Notes under the pieces: model-generated
The model's input: the letters and a program-made list of their open reading frames with translations, nothing else
Database searches by the model: none
What the model was told of the DNA's origin: nothing
Shown here: in pieces, positions 64,000 to 64,000 of the stretch
Position numbering within the stretch: the stretch's first letter is position 1
Layout: each line of letters begins with the position of its first letter
DNA from: an uncultured Gammaproteobacteria bacterium
GTDB taxonomy: Bacteria > Pseudomonadota > Gammaproteobacteria > HK1
Assembly (NCBI GenBank): GCA_958295835.1
Contig: OY282378.1
Coordinates: forward strand, 1,319,001 to 1,383,000
Direction: 5' to 3'
DNA length: 64,000 bases
Program-made: the position numbers and the translations under genes

Positions 64000-64000
64000 G

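Overview
The window is a 64 kb piece of a high-GC chromosome. It carries the dnaA-dnaN-recF-gyrB replication cluster in the middle, with accessory metabolism on the left and a respiratory/housekeeping block on the right. An erpA/anmK neighbourhood, an RpoH-type sigma factor beside a cta (aa3/caa3 oxidase) operon, ComF and BioC point to an aerobic gammaproteobacterium. That placement is inferred from gene content, because no rRNA or tRNA gene is present. Genes encode use of methanesulfonate, amino acids and other small nitrogen/sulfur compounds.

Region 1 (1-12.2 kb): a double-domain ectoine-synthase-like cupin, a TauD-type dioxygenase and an SDR on the plus strand. Facing them is a seven-gene minus-strand operon: Rieske oxygenase, amino-acid-type binding protein, NitT/TauT-type ABC importer and alpha/beta hydrolase. 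A diaminopropionate ammonia-lyase and a gamma-glutamyltransferase follow. Region 2 (12.2-22.5 kb): a methanesulfonate monooxygenase locus. msmABCD runs leftward with a PanB-like gene at its head, and the transporter (binding protein, two permeases, two ATPases) runs rightward. MsmA shows the 26-residue Rieske spacing typical of this enzyme. The two ATPases carry complementary defects that suggest an asymmetric heterodimer. Region 3 (22.5-35.6 kb): a proteasome-like Ntn-hydrolase coupled to a small winged-helix-like protein, a GldA + GldF-GldG fusion exporter, a BKACE enzyme, the aapJQMP amino-acid importer, an MFS carrier and an amidase.

Region 4 (35.7-43 kb): DUF3750, dnaA, a dnaA-dnaN spacer with DnaA boxes (candidate oriC), dnaN, recF and gyrB. 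Region 5 (43-53.5 kb): comF, bioC and a cytochrome c oxidase operon (DUF2244, ctaC with a fused cytochrome c domain, ctaD, a 39-aa assembly-type protein, ctaG, ctaE, DUF2909, surf1, SCO-like, ctaB), then rpoH. Region 6 (53.6-59.8 kb): a polar amino-acid ABC importer, a class III aminotransferase and a LysR regulator. Part of this block is lower in GC than its surroundings. It lies between intact rpoH and a 213-bp near-identical, internally deleted rpoH copy, which looks like the scar of an insertion or duplication. Region 7 (59.9-64 kb): erpA, anmK, a ureohydrolase, and the two subunits of a class I fumarase/tartrate-dehydratase-type enzyme, the larger cut by the window edge.

Several short palindromic or tandem repeats are scattered through gene borders, one of them in frame inside msmD.
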